Below, piece after piece: positions 8,410 to 14,915 of a stretch of 16,431 bases of DNA (the stretch's first letter is position 1; each line of letters begins with the position of its first letter). The stretch spans positions 1-16,431 of the forward strand of contig CALFJF010000035.1 of NCBI GenBank assembly GCA_937877535.1, read 5' to 3'. This DNA comes from an uncultured Treponema sp. (GTDB taxonomy: Bacteria > Spirochaetota > Spirochaetia > Treponematales > Treponemataceae). Made by a program: the position numbers and the translations under genes. A model generated the notes under the pieces. It was not told the origin of the DNA. It was given only the letters and a program-made list of their open reading frames with translations, and did not search any database.

Positions 8410-9943
8410 TGTTATCTCCTTTTATTGCTTCGATGATTCCTTCTGCCGTAAACGTTTGTGCGGTGATTACGCGGTTTTTGATGTTTAGATGCGCTGTGGC
8501 GTTTTTGACTGTTTCTGAAGTTTTTGAGCCAATGCAAATAAACGCGCACGATTCTTTGATTTTGTGGCATGTTTCAAAATCCAATGCGTCAAAAAACGCG
8601 CTCGCGCCGCTCGAACTTCCAAACGTAATGTAATCAAGAACGTCAAGTTGCTCAAGCAGGTTTTCAAGAATCAAAGAATTCGGCGAAAGCGAATACATCG
8701 GCACGTCCATAAAATCAATTTGTTTTGAAGAAAACGCGCGATTCAAATCAGGCGAACCGTTCAAAGCGCGAACGGCGCAAACGATTCCGCCCGCGTTATT
8801 TTGAATGTGCGACAAAAATTCTTCCGCCATATCAAAAACGGTGAACCGATGTGGCACAAAATCAGCAGTAAAGCCGAATTTTTTTAATTCCGCCGCCGTT
8901 CCTTGCCCCACAACGCACAATTTTATATGAGAAATCGAACGCACGTCGATTCCGCGCTCTCTCAAAAGAAAAAAGAAAAATCGCACGCCGTTTGCGCTTG
9001 TAAAAACGAGCCAGGCAATTTTTGAAAACGGCGGAAAAAGAGAAAACGCATTTTTGTTGAACTCCGCTTTCATAAACGGCGACGGATGAACGAGTGCGCC
9101 ACAATCTTTGAGCGCACAAGCGATTTTTTCCACGAACTCGTGCGTTCCTGTAATGGCGATTTTTTTTTCAAAAATCGGAACAGACGTGTTTTTCAGATGA
9201 AATTGAGCGACTTCTCCGACGCAAATGACGGCAGGATTTTTTACGCAAAAGCGAGTCGCCATCGAAACGGCAGTTTCAAGAGTTGCGTCAATTCTGCGCT
9301 CGCGCACGGTTGTTCCCCATTCCACGATTGAAACAGGCGTTTTGGCATTTTTTCCGCCCAAAAGCAATGCCGAAACGATTTTTGGAAGCGAAGACACACC
9401 CATCAAAAATACGAGCGTACCGTCAAAATTCGCGTAGCGAGAAAAACGCTCCATTTCGCGCTCGTCGTCTTCGGCATTTGAATGTCCTGTAATGACCGCA
9501 AAACTCCGCGCGATTTCTCGATGCGTTACGGGAATGCCTACGCTTTCAAGAGCCGCCACCGCCGACGAGACTCCCGGAATTATTTTGTACGAAATTCCGT
9601 GCGCTTCAAGAAAAAGTGCCTCCTCTCCGCCGCGTCCAAACACAAACGGGTCGCCGCCTTTTAATCGCAAAACGGTTTTTCCTTCCAAAGCTTTTTCAAC
9701 AAGAATCGAATTTATTTTTTCTTGAGAAACGCTGTGATGAGAGAGCCTTTTTCCAACAAAGATTTTTTCGCACGATTCTTTTGTTTCGCTCAAAAACGCA
9801 GGATTTGAAAGCGCGTCGTAAACGAGAACGTCGCATTTTTTCAAAATTTCTTGTGCGTGAACAGTCAAAAGTCCTTCGTTTCCAGGACCCGCGCCCGCAA
9901 GAAAAACGATTCCGATTTTTTTTGAAGAGCCACTGTCATTCAT
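8393..9943 (-). CDS. cobA-hemD: fusion of uroporphyrinogen-III C-methyltransferase (CobA/SUMT) and uroporphyrinogen-III synthase (HemD)
   Basis: This bifunctional protein has 516 residues. Residues about 10-250 are the SAM-dependent methyltransferase that makes precorrin-2: GAGPGNEG (17-24), RLKGGDPFVFGRGGEE (93-108), IPGVSSAVA and GIPVTHR. Residues about 258-512 are the poorly conserved HemD fold that closes hydroxymethylbilane to uroporphyrinogen III; WLVFTSANGVRFF and ITFGSSSGASAF are its typical strand-turn signatures. The HemD part thus makes the substrate of the CobA part. The start at 9943 is chosen because TTGGAG precedes it and it overlaps the upstream stop by only 8 bases. A longer in-frame reading from 10183 would add 80 residues of hydrophobic and basic sequence unlike the family, lying across the hemC end. 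CobA-HemD fusions are known in clostridia and other anaerobes. Confidence 0.93.
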   Translation of the reverse strand: MNDSGSSKKIGIVFLAGAGPGNEGLLTVHAQEILKKCDVLVYDALSNPAFLSETKESCEKIFVGKRLSHHSVSQEKINSILVEKALEGKTVLRLKGGDPFVFGRGGEEALFLEAHGISYKIIPGVSSAVAALESVGIPVTHREIARSFAVITGHSNAEDDEREMERFSRYANFDGTLVFLMGVSSLPKIVSALLLGGKNAKTPVSIVEWGTTVRERRIDATLETAVSMATRFCVKNPAVICVGEVAQFHLKNTSVPIFEKKIAITGTHEFVEKIACALKDCGALVHPSPFMKAEFNKNAFSLFPPFSKIAWLVFTSANGVRFFFFLLRERGIDVRSISHIKLCVVGQGTAAELKKFGFTADFVPHRFTVFDMAEEFLSHIQNNAGGIVCAVRALNGSPDLNRAFSSKQIDFMDVPMYSLSPNSLILENLLEQLDVLDYITFGSSSGASAFFDALDFETCHKIKESCAFICIGSKTSETVKNATAHLNIKNRVITAQTFTAEGIIEAIKGDNNGNRT

Positions 9944-11408
9944 ACTCTTTCTCCAAAAGAGAATCGCCCAAAGAAAGAAGAGAGTCAATGTCCGTATTTG
10001 GAACGTTTTTGCACACGCTCTTTTTTTGATACGAACCGTTTTTTTCTTCTGCCACAGTGATTTTTGCCGAGTCGATTTTGCACTCGCTGAATACGGCGGT
10101 GGGTTCGTGGCAGCCGCAGCCAAGCCGAAAAAGAATATAACGCTCCACGCAAAACTCTGCAAACGAACGAACGTCGCACGCATTTTTGAGCATTTGTATT
10201 ATTTGCGTATCATCTGCTCGACATTCAACGGCAATAATTCCCTGACCGCCTGCGGGGAGCATTTCGTCAAAAGAAAGCGGTTGAAAAACAAAAGCGTTGT
10301 CCGCGCTTTCTTTATCCGTGCCGTTCCAAAGCCCCAGCCGTTTGAGTCCTGCCGCCGCAAGAACAATCGCGTCAAATTCATTTTCTAAAAGCCGAGAAAG
10401 CCGCGTTTGAACATTGCCTCGAAGAATGTTTACGCGGCAATCGGGAAAAAGCCTTTTGAGTTGCATTTCTCGCCGTGGACTACTCGTTCCAAAATGAATC
10501 GTGCCGTTTTTTGAAGCCGTTTTTCGCCACACAATCACATCTCGCGCGTCTTCTCGCGGAAGCGTCATTGCCACGCAAAGTCCGTCGGCGATTTTTACAG
10601 GCAAATCCTTTGCGCTGTGAACGGCGATGTCGATTTCTTTTGAAAGAAGCATGTTTTCAAATTCAGAAACGAACGCGCCTTTTCCGCCAAAAGACGCAAG
10701 CGACGAGGAGAGATTTTTGTCGCCAGTCGTTTGTTTTTTGACAATTTCGATGTTGAGATTTGGAAAAATCGACGTGAGTTGTTTTGAAACGAGGCTTGAT
10801 TGCAAAAGCGCAAGTTCGCTCCGCCGTGTTCCTAGTTTGATGATTTTTTTTGAAGACTCCGAAAGTGAAACTAGGGCGTTGTACGTTGTGTCTTCGCTCG
10901 GTTTTTTGCCCGATTCCAAAACCGCTTTTCTTTGAAGAGCCGCCGTTTCGAGTTTTTTGTCAAAATCGAGCGGAAGCGTTGCGTCAATGAGTTTTTTGAC
11001 TTCGCGGGAAAAAGCGGGACTTTTTCCGCCCGTCCCGATTCCAACAACAAGGTCGCCACGGCGAACGAGCGCGGGAAAATAAAAATCGCACAATTCTGGT
11101 TTGTCGGCAACGTTTAGCAAAATGTGCCGTTTTTTGCACGATTCATAAACCGCGCGGTTACATTCTGCGTTTGCCGTGGCAGCCACCGCGCAATCAAATC
11201 CTGCGGTATCCGCGTCTGCAAAATCTCGCTCAATAAGTCGAATTGTGCCGTTTTTTGCAAGTTCTTGGATTGGTTCAGAAATCAAAGGCGCAACAACCGT
11301 AACGTTTGCGCCGTAATCCAAAAGAACAGAAATTTTACGAAACGCCACAACTCCCGCGCCAACAACAAGAACGTTTTTTAATTCAACAAAAATCGGAAAA
11401 AACGCCAT
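9936..11408 (-). CDS. sirC-hemC: fusion of precorrin-2 dehydrogenase (SirC/CysG-N type) and hydroxymethylbilane synthase (HemC)
   Basis: The 490-residue protein joins two steps that are not consecutive. Residues 1-150 are the NAD-dependent precorrin-2 dehydrogenase: FPIFVELKNVLVVGAGVVAFRK, then NVADKPE with Asp102, which aligns (from memory) with the Asp essential for dehydrogenase and chelatase in CysG, and GTGGKSPAFSRE. A linker of about 35 residues follows. Residues 187-490 are HemC: LGTRRSELALLQ, the catalytic Asp268 in VHSAKDLP, the arginine cluster in GTSSPRREMQLKR and LRGNVQTRL, and Cys433 in GCGCHEP as probable dipyrromethane attachment site. HemC length is normal. The gene starts 3 bases after the hemA stop with GAAGGAG ahead. 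The product should feed uroporphyrinogen III formation and later oxidise precorrin-2 to sirohydrochlorin. Whether it also inserts iron is undecided. Confidence 0.93.
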   Translation of the reverse strand: MAFFPIFVELKNVLVVGAGVVAFRKISVLLDYGANVTVVAPLISEPIQELAKNGTIRLIERDFADADTAGFDCAVAATANAECNRAVYESCKKRHILLNVADKPELCDFYFPALVRRGDLVVGIGTGGKSPAFSREVKKLIDATLPLDFDKKLETAALQRKAVLESGKKPSEDTTYNALVSLSESSKKIIKLGTRRSELALLQSSLVSKQLTSIFPNLNIEIVKKQTTGDKNLSSSLASFGGKGAFVSEFENMLLSKEIDIAVHSAKDLPVKIADGLCVAMTLPREDARDVIVWRKTASKNGTIHFGTSSPRREMQLKRLFPDCRVNILRGNVQTRLSRLLENEFDAIVLAAAGLKRLGLWNGTDKESADNAFVFQPLSFDEMLPAGGQGIIAVECRADDTQIIQMLKNACDVRSFAEFCVERYILFRLGCGCHEPTAVFSECKIDSAKITVAEEKNGSYQKKSVCKNVPNTDIDSLLSLGDSLLEKEYE

Positions 11409-11411
11409 TTT

Positions 11412-12620
11412 TCACTCCTTCGCTTCTGTTTTTATGCGCTTCCAAAGTGAAAGAAGAACGGAAAGTTCCGAAGAACTCGCCACGTTTCGCATTTCAAAAA
11501 GAAATTGTCGCGCGCTTTTTTTCTCAATGAACGAAGCGAACTCTTGAATAAAATCGATTTGGTTGTGAAACAAAAGTTCCTTTACGTTTTTGTCGGTTTC
11601 TTCAAGAATAATCGATTTTGCCATTTTTTCGCCGAGTTTTTTGTTTGCTCCGTGCGCTTTTGCAATGCTTGCAAAGCAATCGATTCCAACATATTTGACA
11701 TTCTCGATTTTTTGCACGTCGGGGTCGATGTCGTTTGGAACGGCAAGGTCAATAAAAAGTCGCGCTTTTTTTGTTTGAATCGAATGAAACACGTCGCCAA
11801 AAGAAAGCGTGTAATGCGGACTTTTTGTCGCACTCACCACAACGTCCGCGCGTTCAATGTACGAATATCGCTCGTCGTACTTGATTTTTTGCACGTTTGG
11901 CAATTCTGGAAGCCCGTAATGACGGCGAACCGTTGCAAATACGCGCACGCCTTCTCGCTCAGAAAGATTTTTGGCAATTATTCCGCCCGTTTGCCCAGAC
12001 GCGCCAATCAAAAGAACGGTTACGTTTTCGCTCACGTTTTTTTTGAACACACCAATTTCTTTTACGGCGAGCGTTGCGATTGACTCGGTTGATTTTGACA
12101 AATTCGTTTTTGTTTTTACGATTTTTGCGCAAGAAAGAGCGCGTTGAAAAACAAAATTGATAAAAAAATCGGTCAGCCCCAATGTTGCCGAACGTTTGTA
12201 CGATTCTCGAAGTTGTCCCAAAATCTCGTTTTCGCCCAAAACCATGCTGTCAAGTCCCGATGCAACGGAAAAAAGATGACGAATCGCGTCCGCGCCCGTG
12301 TACGAAAAACAAAATTTTCGGAACAAATGCGCTTCTTGCGCCTTTGCTTTTGAAAGAAGAAATTGCGCTTTTGCGAGCGTTTCATTTGTGTCAAAAAGAA
12401 AGTCGCTCTTTGGAGAAAAATAAAGTTCGGTGCGATTACACGTTGAAATCAAAACGCATCCGTTTGCAAGTTCAACAAAAAGCGTTTTGAGAAGAGAAGT
12501 CGCCTCTTCGTCGGAAAACGAAAACAAATGCCTGACTTCCGCTGGCGTGTTTTTGTGACTCATACTAATGCAATACAAAGATATACTTTCCGCCAACGTG
12601 TCAGACTCAAATGCGGGCAT
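11412..12620 (-). CDS. hemA: glutamyl-tRNA reductase
   Basis: HemA reduces glutamyl-tRNA to glutamate-1-semialdehyde with NADPH, the committed step of C5 tetrapyrrole synthesis. The 402-residue product has the SHKNTPAEVR opening, the catalytic Cys61 in STCNRTELY, and GLDSMVLGENEILGQLRESY at 122-141. The NADPH-binding loop at 206-212 reads GASGQTG, departing from the common GAGEMG/GAGKMG form. The ATG at 12620 is preferred to an in-frame TTG at 12638, because AAGGAA lies about 10 bases upstream of the ATG. The C-terminal dimerisation helix is present (LLSLWKRIK). This is the first gene of the hem operon and probably its control point. No haem-regulatory N-terminal motif was recognised. Confidence 0.96.
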   Translation of the reverse strand: MPAFESDTLAESISLYCISMSHKNTPAEVRHLFSFSDEEATSLLKTLFVELANGCVLISTCNRTELYFSPKSDFLFDTNETLAKAQFLLSKAKAQEAHLFRKFCFSYTGADAIRHLFSVASGLDSMVLGENEILGQLRESYKRSATLGLTDFFINFVFQRALSCAKIVKTKTNLSKSTESIATLAVKEIGVFKKNVSENVTVLLIGASGQTGGIIAKNLSEREGVRVFATVRRHYGLPELPNVQKIKYDERYSYIERADVVVSATKSPHYTLSFGDVFHSIQTKKARLFIDLAVPNDIDPDVQKIENVKYVGIDCFASIAKAHGANKKLGEKMAKSIILEETDKNVKELLFHNQIDFIQEFASFIEKKSARQFLFEMRNVASSSELSVLLSLWKRIKTEAKE

Positions 12621-12661
12621 ACGGATAATTTCCTTCAAAACCTATATGAAATAATCAAAAT

Positions 12662-12690
12662 AATGTATATCTTTCGTTGATATTTTGCAA
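12662..12690 (-). promoter_or_regulatory. candidate promoter of the hem operon
   Basis: On the minus strand TTGCAA (12685-12690) and TACATT (12662-12667) are 17 bases apart, about 40 bases before the hemA ATG. A 5-base dyad, ATATC and GATAT separated by 7 bases (12667-12683), occupies almost exactly the spacer and could be an operator. The region is AT-rich, so both calls are weak. Confidence 0.35.
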
Positions 12691-12769
12691 GACCGCCCGC
12701 TCGATTCCGTGCCGAAAATAGATTTTTTTGCAAAAACATCGTATTCTCAACGCTTGAAGTCAACAAGGA

Positions 12770-12824
12770 AACAAGGGGTTAAAGCCCTTTGTTAAAACAG
12801 TCCGTTTCCATTCTGAGGAACTGT
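12770..12824 (-). terminator. two adjacent hairpins, possible end of the sulfur operon
   Basis: Hairpin one (12770-12793) pairs AACAAGGGG with CCCTTTGTT, with one wobble and a 6-base loop. Hairpin two (12797-12824) pairs ACAGTCC with GGAACTGT, with one bulge; on the minus strand it is followed by TTTT. Both lie 150-200 bases beyond the peptidase stop in the 355-base gap before hemA. The T-run is short, so this may be part of the repeat elements and not a true terminator. Confidence 0.35.
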
Positions 12825-12829
12825 CTAGT

Positions 12830-12892
12830 GTCATTCTGAGCGAAGCGAAGAATCTTGTGTGAACGAGATGTTTCGCTTTTGCTCAACATGAC
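12830..12892. repeat. large composite palindrome, element A
   Basis: An outer GTC/GAC pair encloses hairpin ATTCT/AGAAT (12833-12853), a middle CT...AG loop, and hairpin ATGTT/AACAT (12868-12889). Both hairpin cores are of the TCG-N-CTC type, the first in reverse orientation. The string CATTCTGAGCGAAGCGAAG is one I recall from many unrelated bacterial genomes as an intergenic repeat. It lies in the gap between the peptidase gene and hemA. Confidence 0.75.
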
Positions 12893-12923
12893 GGCGGGCA
12901 TTGAGCCTGTCGAAATGTCCGTC
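12893..12923 (-). repeat. small covarying palindrome, copy 2 (reverse orientation)
   Basis: Read on the minus strand, the core TCGACAGGCTC is enclosed by CATT and AATG. Pairing continues outward to ten base pairs in all, with two G-T wobbles. It follows element A immediately. The rest of the 355-base gap 12621-12975 holds only the hairpins and promoter listed separately; no gene was seen there. Confidence 0.65.
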
Positions 12924-12975
12924 AAAAACGGGGGCTTTGAAAACCGCAACCACCGTTTTTGATTTTCGCCACCGT

Positions 12976-13392
12976 CTACTCTACAATCTTTAGCTCGTCT
13001 TTCGACACATCCGTGTGATTTTCCACGATAAATGCGTTCAATACGGGATTGTCTTTTTCCATGAGCGAGAGAATGAGGTAGCGCGCCTTTGAGTCAAAGA
13101 AAAGCCGCTTGTCCTCTTCGCTCGGGCGGCTCGGCGATTCGGGGTGCGAGTGCCAGTTTCCGAGCGGCGAAAGCCCTTTTGAGCGCATGTCTTTAATTGC
13201 TTTGAGCTGGTCTTGCGGGCTGATGTTAAAATGTTCGTTTGAATGGTCGGTGTTTTCAAGGAGATACACTTCTTTGATTTCTTTCACGCCGTTTTCTTCC
13301 GTTCCAGCGATGAGTCCGCACGCTTCTTCGGGAAGACACGACCGCGCGTGTTCAACGATTTTTTCGTAGTCAGATTTTTTTAAAGTAATCAT
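12976..13392 (-). CDS. JAMM/MPN+ metallopeptidase (Mec+/HcyD-like)
   Basis: This 138-residue protein is a stand-alone bacterial JAMM (Mov34/MPN/PAD-1, M67) zinc peptidase. The complete metal site is visible: a Glu in LPEEACGLI (22 or 23), then His81, His83, Ser91 and Asp94 in HSHPESPSRPSEED. Relatives such as mycobacterial Mec+ and Wolinella HcyD remove residues after the Gly-Gly end of a ubiquitin-like sulfur carrier. The likely substrate is the carrier encoded two genes upstream, whose C-terminus is GGGQ, so removal of Gln68 would expose the diglycine. AAAGGAG precedes the ATG. It is the last gene of the sulfur operon, separated from the ThiF-like gene by two palindromes. The fold assignment is secure; the substrate is inferred. 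Confidence 0.92.
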   Translation of the reverse strand: MITLKKSDYEKIVEHARSCLPEEACGLIAGTEENGVKEIKEVYLLENTDHSNEHFNISPQDQLKAIKDMRSKGLSPLGNWHSHPESPSRPSEEDKRLFFDSKARYLILSLMEKDNPVLNAFIVENHTDVSKDELKIVE

Positions 13393-13417
13393 AGAAAGTT
13401 CTCCTTTTTAGGTTGGC

Positions 13418-13442
13418 GGTGGTTTCGATAAACTCAACCACC
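13418..13442 (+). repeat. small covarying palindrome, copy 3
   Basis: Seven-base arms GGTGGTT and AACCACC pair perfectly around the core TCGATAAACTC. It lies in the gap between the ThiF-like and peptidase genes, 25 bases from copy 4. Confidence 0.8.
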
Positions 13443-13466
13443 CTTTGACATTACTGCGCTATTGGT

Positions 13467-13491
13467 GGTGGTTTCGACACACTCAACCACC
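13467..13491 (+). repeat. small covarying palindrome, copy 4
   Basis: The arms are the same as copy 3 (GGTGGTT/AACCACC), with core TCGACACACTC. It ends 8 bases beyond the ThiF-like stop codon in the transcript direction. Confidence 0.8.
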
Positions 13492-13499
13492 GAGTTTTT

Positions 13500-14312
13500 T
13501 TAGTGCGATTTCAAATCACAAGCTGCCTGCTCGTAGTCAATGAGCTTGGTGATTGTGGGATTCTCGCCGCAGACAGGGCATTTTCCGTTTACGGGCGGAA
13601 GTTTTACCGCGTGGAAGTTGTTTTTGAGCGCGTCGTAGGTGAGAAGTTTTCCCACGAGGTTTTCGCCCACGCCCACGATGTACTTGACGGCTTCCATTGC
13701 CTGAAGGCTTCCGATAACACCGCCCATTGCACCGATAACGCCCGCCTGCTTACAAGTCGGAACGGCATCTTTTGGCGGCGGGTCTTTGAACACGCAACGG
13801 TAGCACGGTCCCTGCCCCGGAATATAAGTCATCAGCTGGCCTTTGAAGCGAATGATTCCCGCGTGGCTGAACGGCTTTTTTCCCATAACGCACGCATCGT
13901 TAATCAAGAATTTAGCGGGGAAATTGTCCGTGCCGTCGATGACAAAATCATACTCTCGGATAAGCTCGCGGATATTCGTTGAATCCACGAACATTCGGTA
14001 GGTTTTGACTTCAACATCTGGGTTCATCGCGTTCATCGTTTCTTTCGCCGACTTGACTTTCGCCTTGCCCACGTCCGCCGTTCCGTGAATAATCTGTCTC
14101 TGGAGATTTGAAAGGTCAACATCGTCCGCGTCCACAATGCCGATGGTGCCCACGCCCGCCGCCGCAAGGTACATGGCAACGGGTGCACCCAATCCGCCCG
14201 CGCCGATAATGAGCACTTTCGCGTTCAAAAGCTTTTTCTGCCCTTTTACGCCGACTTCGTTCAAGATGATGTGGCGTGAGTAGCGTTCAATCTGCTCGTC
14301 TGTCATCGCCAT
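13500..14312 (-). CDS. ThiF/MoeB/HesA-family adenylyltransferase (HcyF-like)
   Basis: This is an E1-like enzyme that adenylates the C-terminal glycine of a ubiquitin-fold sulfur carrier so that it can become a thiocarboxylate. The 270-residue product has the nucleotide loop GAGGLG (37-42), Asp61, the NLQRQ arginine (Arg72), Lys85 and DGTDN (Asp129). Two CxxC zinc pairs are present, Cys170/173 in CYRC and Cys245/248 in CPVC. Cys187 in PTCKQAGVIG is at the usual position of the reactive cysteine. There is no rhodanese domain, so the sulfur must come from elsewhere. The ATG overlaps the carrier stop as TAATG, with GGGAGG 9 bases ahead. ThiF and MoeB proper cannot be separated by sequence alone. 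The neighbours (sulfite reductase and JAMM protease, no thiG or moa genes) favour a sulfur-assimilation role. Confidence 0.92.
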   Translation of the reverse strand: MAMTDEQIERYSRHIILNEVGVKGQKKLLNAKVLIIGAGGLGAPVAMYLAAAGVGTIGIVDADDVDLSNLQRQIIHGTADVGKAKVKSAKETMNAMNPDVEVKTYRMFVDSTNIRELIREYDFVIDGTDNFPAKFLINDACVMGKKPFSHAGIIRFKGQLMTYIPGQGPCYRCVFKDPPPKDAVPTCKQAGVIGAMGGVIGSLQAMEAVKYIVGVGENLVGKLLTYDALKNNFHAVKLPPVNGKCPVCGENPTITKLIDYEQAACDLKSH

Positions 14313-14518
14313 TATTGTCCGCCTCCCATAAAATAGAGGAATTCAACAGAATCGCCCTCTTTGAGAACGGTCGCCGTCTCCGCGTCCTTCTGAATGAATT
14401 CTTCGTTGATTGAGACCGTGACATACTGCGGAGTCTCCACCTTTTCCTGTTCGATGAGTTCAGGGAGCGTGAGTCCGTCCTTCACTTCTTTTTTTGTTCC
14501 TGCAACGGTAATTGTCAT
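14312..14518 (-). CDS. ThiS/MoaD-like sulfur-carrier protein ending GGGQ (HcyS-like)
   Basis: This 68-residue ubiquitin-fold carrier starts MTITVAG and contains LTLPELIEQ, VTVSINEEFI and the carrier signature LKEGDSVEFLYFMGGG. In ThiS and MoaD the chain ends exactly at Gly-Gly. Here one more residue, Gln68, follows Gly65-67, so the protein should need trimming before adenylation. The JAMM peptidase gene in the same operon could do this, as HcyD does for HcyS and Mec+ for CysO. GGAGAAAAAA precedes the ATG. The stop overlaps the ThiF-like ATG by one base. No thiamine or molybdopterin genes are adjacent. The fold is certain from pattern and context; the pathway is inferred. Confidence 0.9.
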   Translation of the reverse strand: MTITVAGTKKEVKDGLTLPELIEQEKVETPQYVTVSINEEFIQKDAETATVLKEGDSVEFLYFMGGGQ

Positions 14519-14542
14519 TTTTTTCTCCTATTAGAATTATTT

Positions 14543-14567
14543 GGTGGTTTCGATAAACTCAACCACC
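14543..14567 (+). repeat. small covarying palindrome, copy 5
   Basis: Arms GGTGGTT/AACCACC enclose core TCGATAAACTC, the same arms and core as copy 3 about 1.1 kb away. It fills most of the 54-base gap between the TusA-like and carrier genes. Confidence 0.8.
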
Positions 14568-14572
14568 GCACA

Positions 14573-14836
14573 CTATTTTTCGACTTTCTGGACATAGAGC
14601 ATATATGTGCCGTCGCTGTTTTCGTTTAGTTCAAGCACTTGATGACCTTCGTCCTTCATTGAGCGCGGAACATTCTGCACCGGCTCGCCGTCGTTCAGTT
14701 TGATTGCCAAAATTTCGCCGTCGTCGAGTTCTTCGAGCGCGACTTTTGCCTTTACGAAAGTGAGTGGACAAACTTTGTCGGTGATGTCAACAAAATCGTC
14801 TGCTTTCACTCCATTTTCTGAAACATATTCAGCCAT
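14573..14836 (-). CDS. TusA-family sulfur-transfer protein
   Basis: This 87-residue cytoplasmic protein of the TusA/SirA/YedF fold has the family signature CPLTFVKAK, whose Cys (residue 23) carries persulfide sulfur in characterised members. LDDGEILAIKLNDGEP and the following VPRSMKDEGHQVLEL complete the two-layer fold. GGAGGA lies 6 bases before the ATG. Its position between the sulfite-reductase-like gene and the sulfur carrier suggests it accepts or relays reduced sulfur to the activated carrier. It could instead serve a general sulfur-relay role. The family assignment is secure; its partner is inferred. Confidence 0.9.
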   Translation of the reverse strand: MAEYVSENGVKADDFVDITDKVCPLTFVKAKVALEELDDGEILAIKLNDGEPVQNVPRSMKDEGHQVLELNENSDGTYMLYVQKVEK

Positions 14837-14853
14837 TATTTCCTCCAGTTTTT

Positions 14854-14913
14854 GTCATTCCGAATTCGGCTCGGAATCTCTGTTGCGAGACGCTGAAACA
14901 AGTTCAGCATGAC
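14854..14913. repeat. large composite palindrome, element B
   Basis: An outer GTC/GAC pair encloses hairpin ATTCCGA/TCGGAAT, a middle stem CTC/GAG with a 6-base loop, and hairpin GCTGAA/TTCAGC. The order of parts is the same as in element A at 12830 although most paired bases differ. It fills the gap between the sulfite-reductase-like and TusA-like genes. Confidence 0.75.
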
Positions 14914-14915
14914 AG

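Noticed and set aside
9944..10183. N-terminal extension of the cobA-hemD reading frame by 80 residues
   Set aside because: The extension lies opposite the conserved end of HemC in the other frame, has no ribosome site, and is unlike CobA. The ATG at 9943 has a good site and starts just before the family's first motif.
6056..12500. Many plus-strand open frames of 60-190 codons across the hem operon
   Set aside because: All lie opposite conserved hem genes, lack consistent ribosome sites and have compositions typical of antisense readings.
12621..12638. TTG start six codons upstream for HemA
   Set aside because: The AAGGAA ribosome site lies within this stretch and fits the ATG at 12620.
13500..14518. 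thiF/thiS of thiamine synthesis or moeB/moaD of molybdopterin synthesis
   Set aside because: No thiG, thiH, moaA, moaC or moaE is adjacent, the carrier has an extra Gln after the glycines, and a JAMM peptidase and sulfite-reductase-like gene share the operon. Not excluded by sequence alone.
13418..14567. Possible CRISPR array from repeated GGTGGTT palindromes
   Set aside because: The three copies are not regularly spaced, are separated by whole genes, and have no spacers of uniform size.
14854..14913. Possible tRNA-like gene from the cloverleaf plan
   Set aside because: There is no acceptor stem of seven pairs, T-loop or anticodon arm; the outer pair is only three bases and the element has a relative at 12830.
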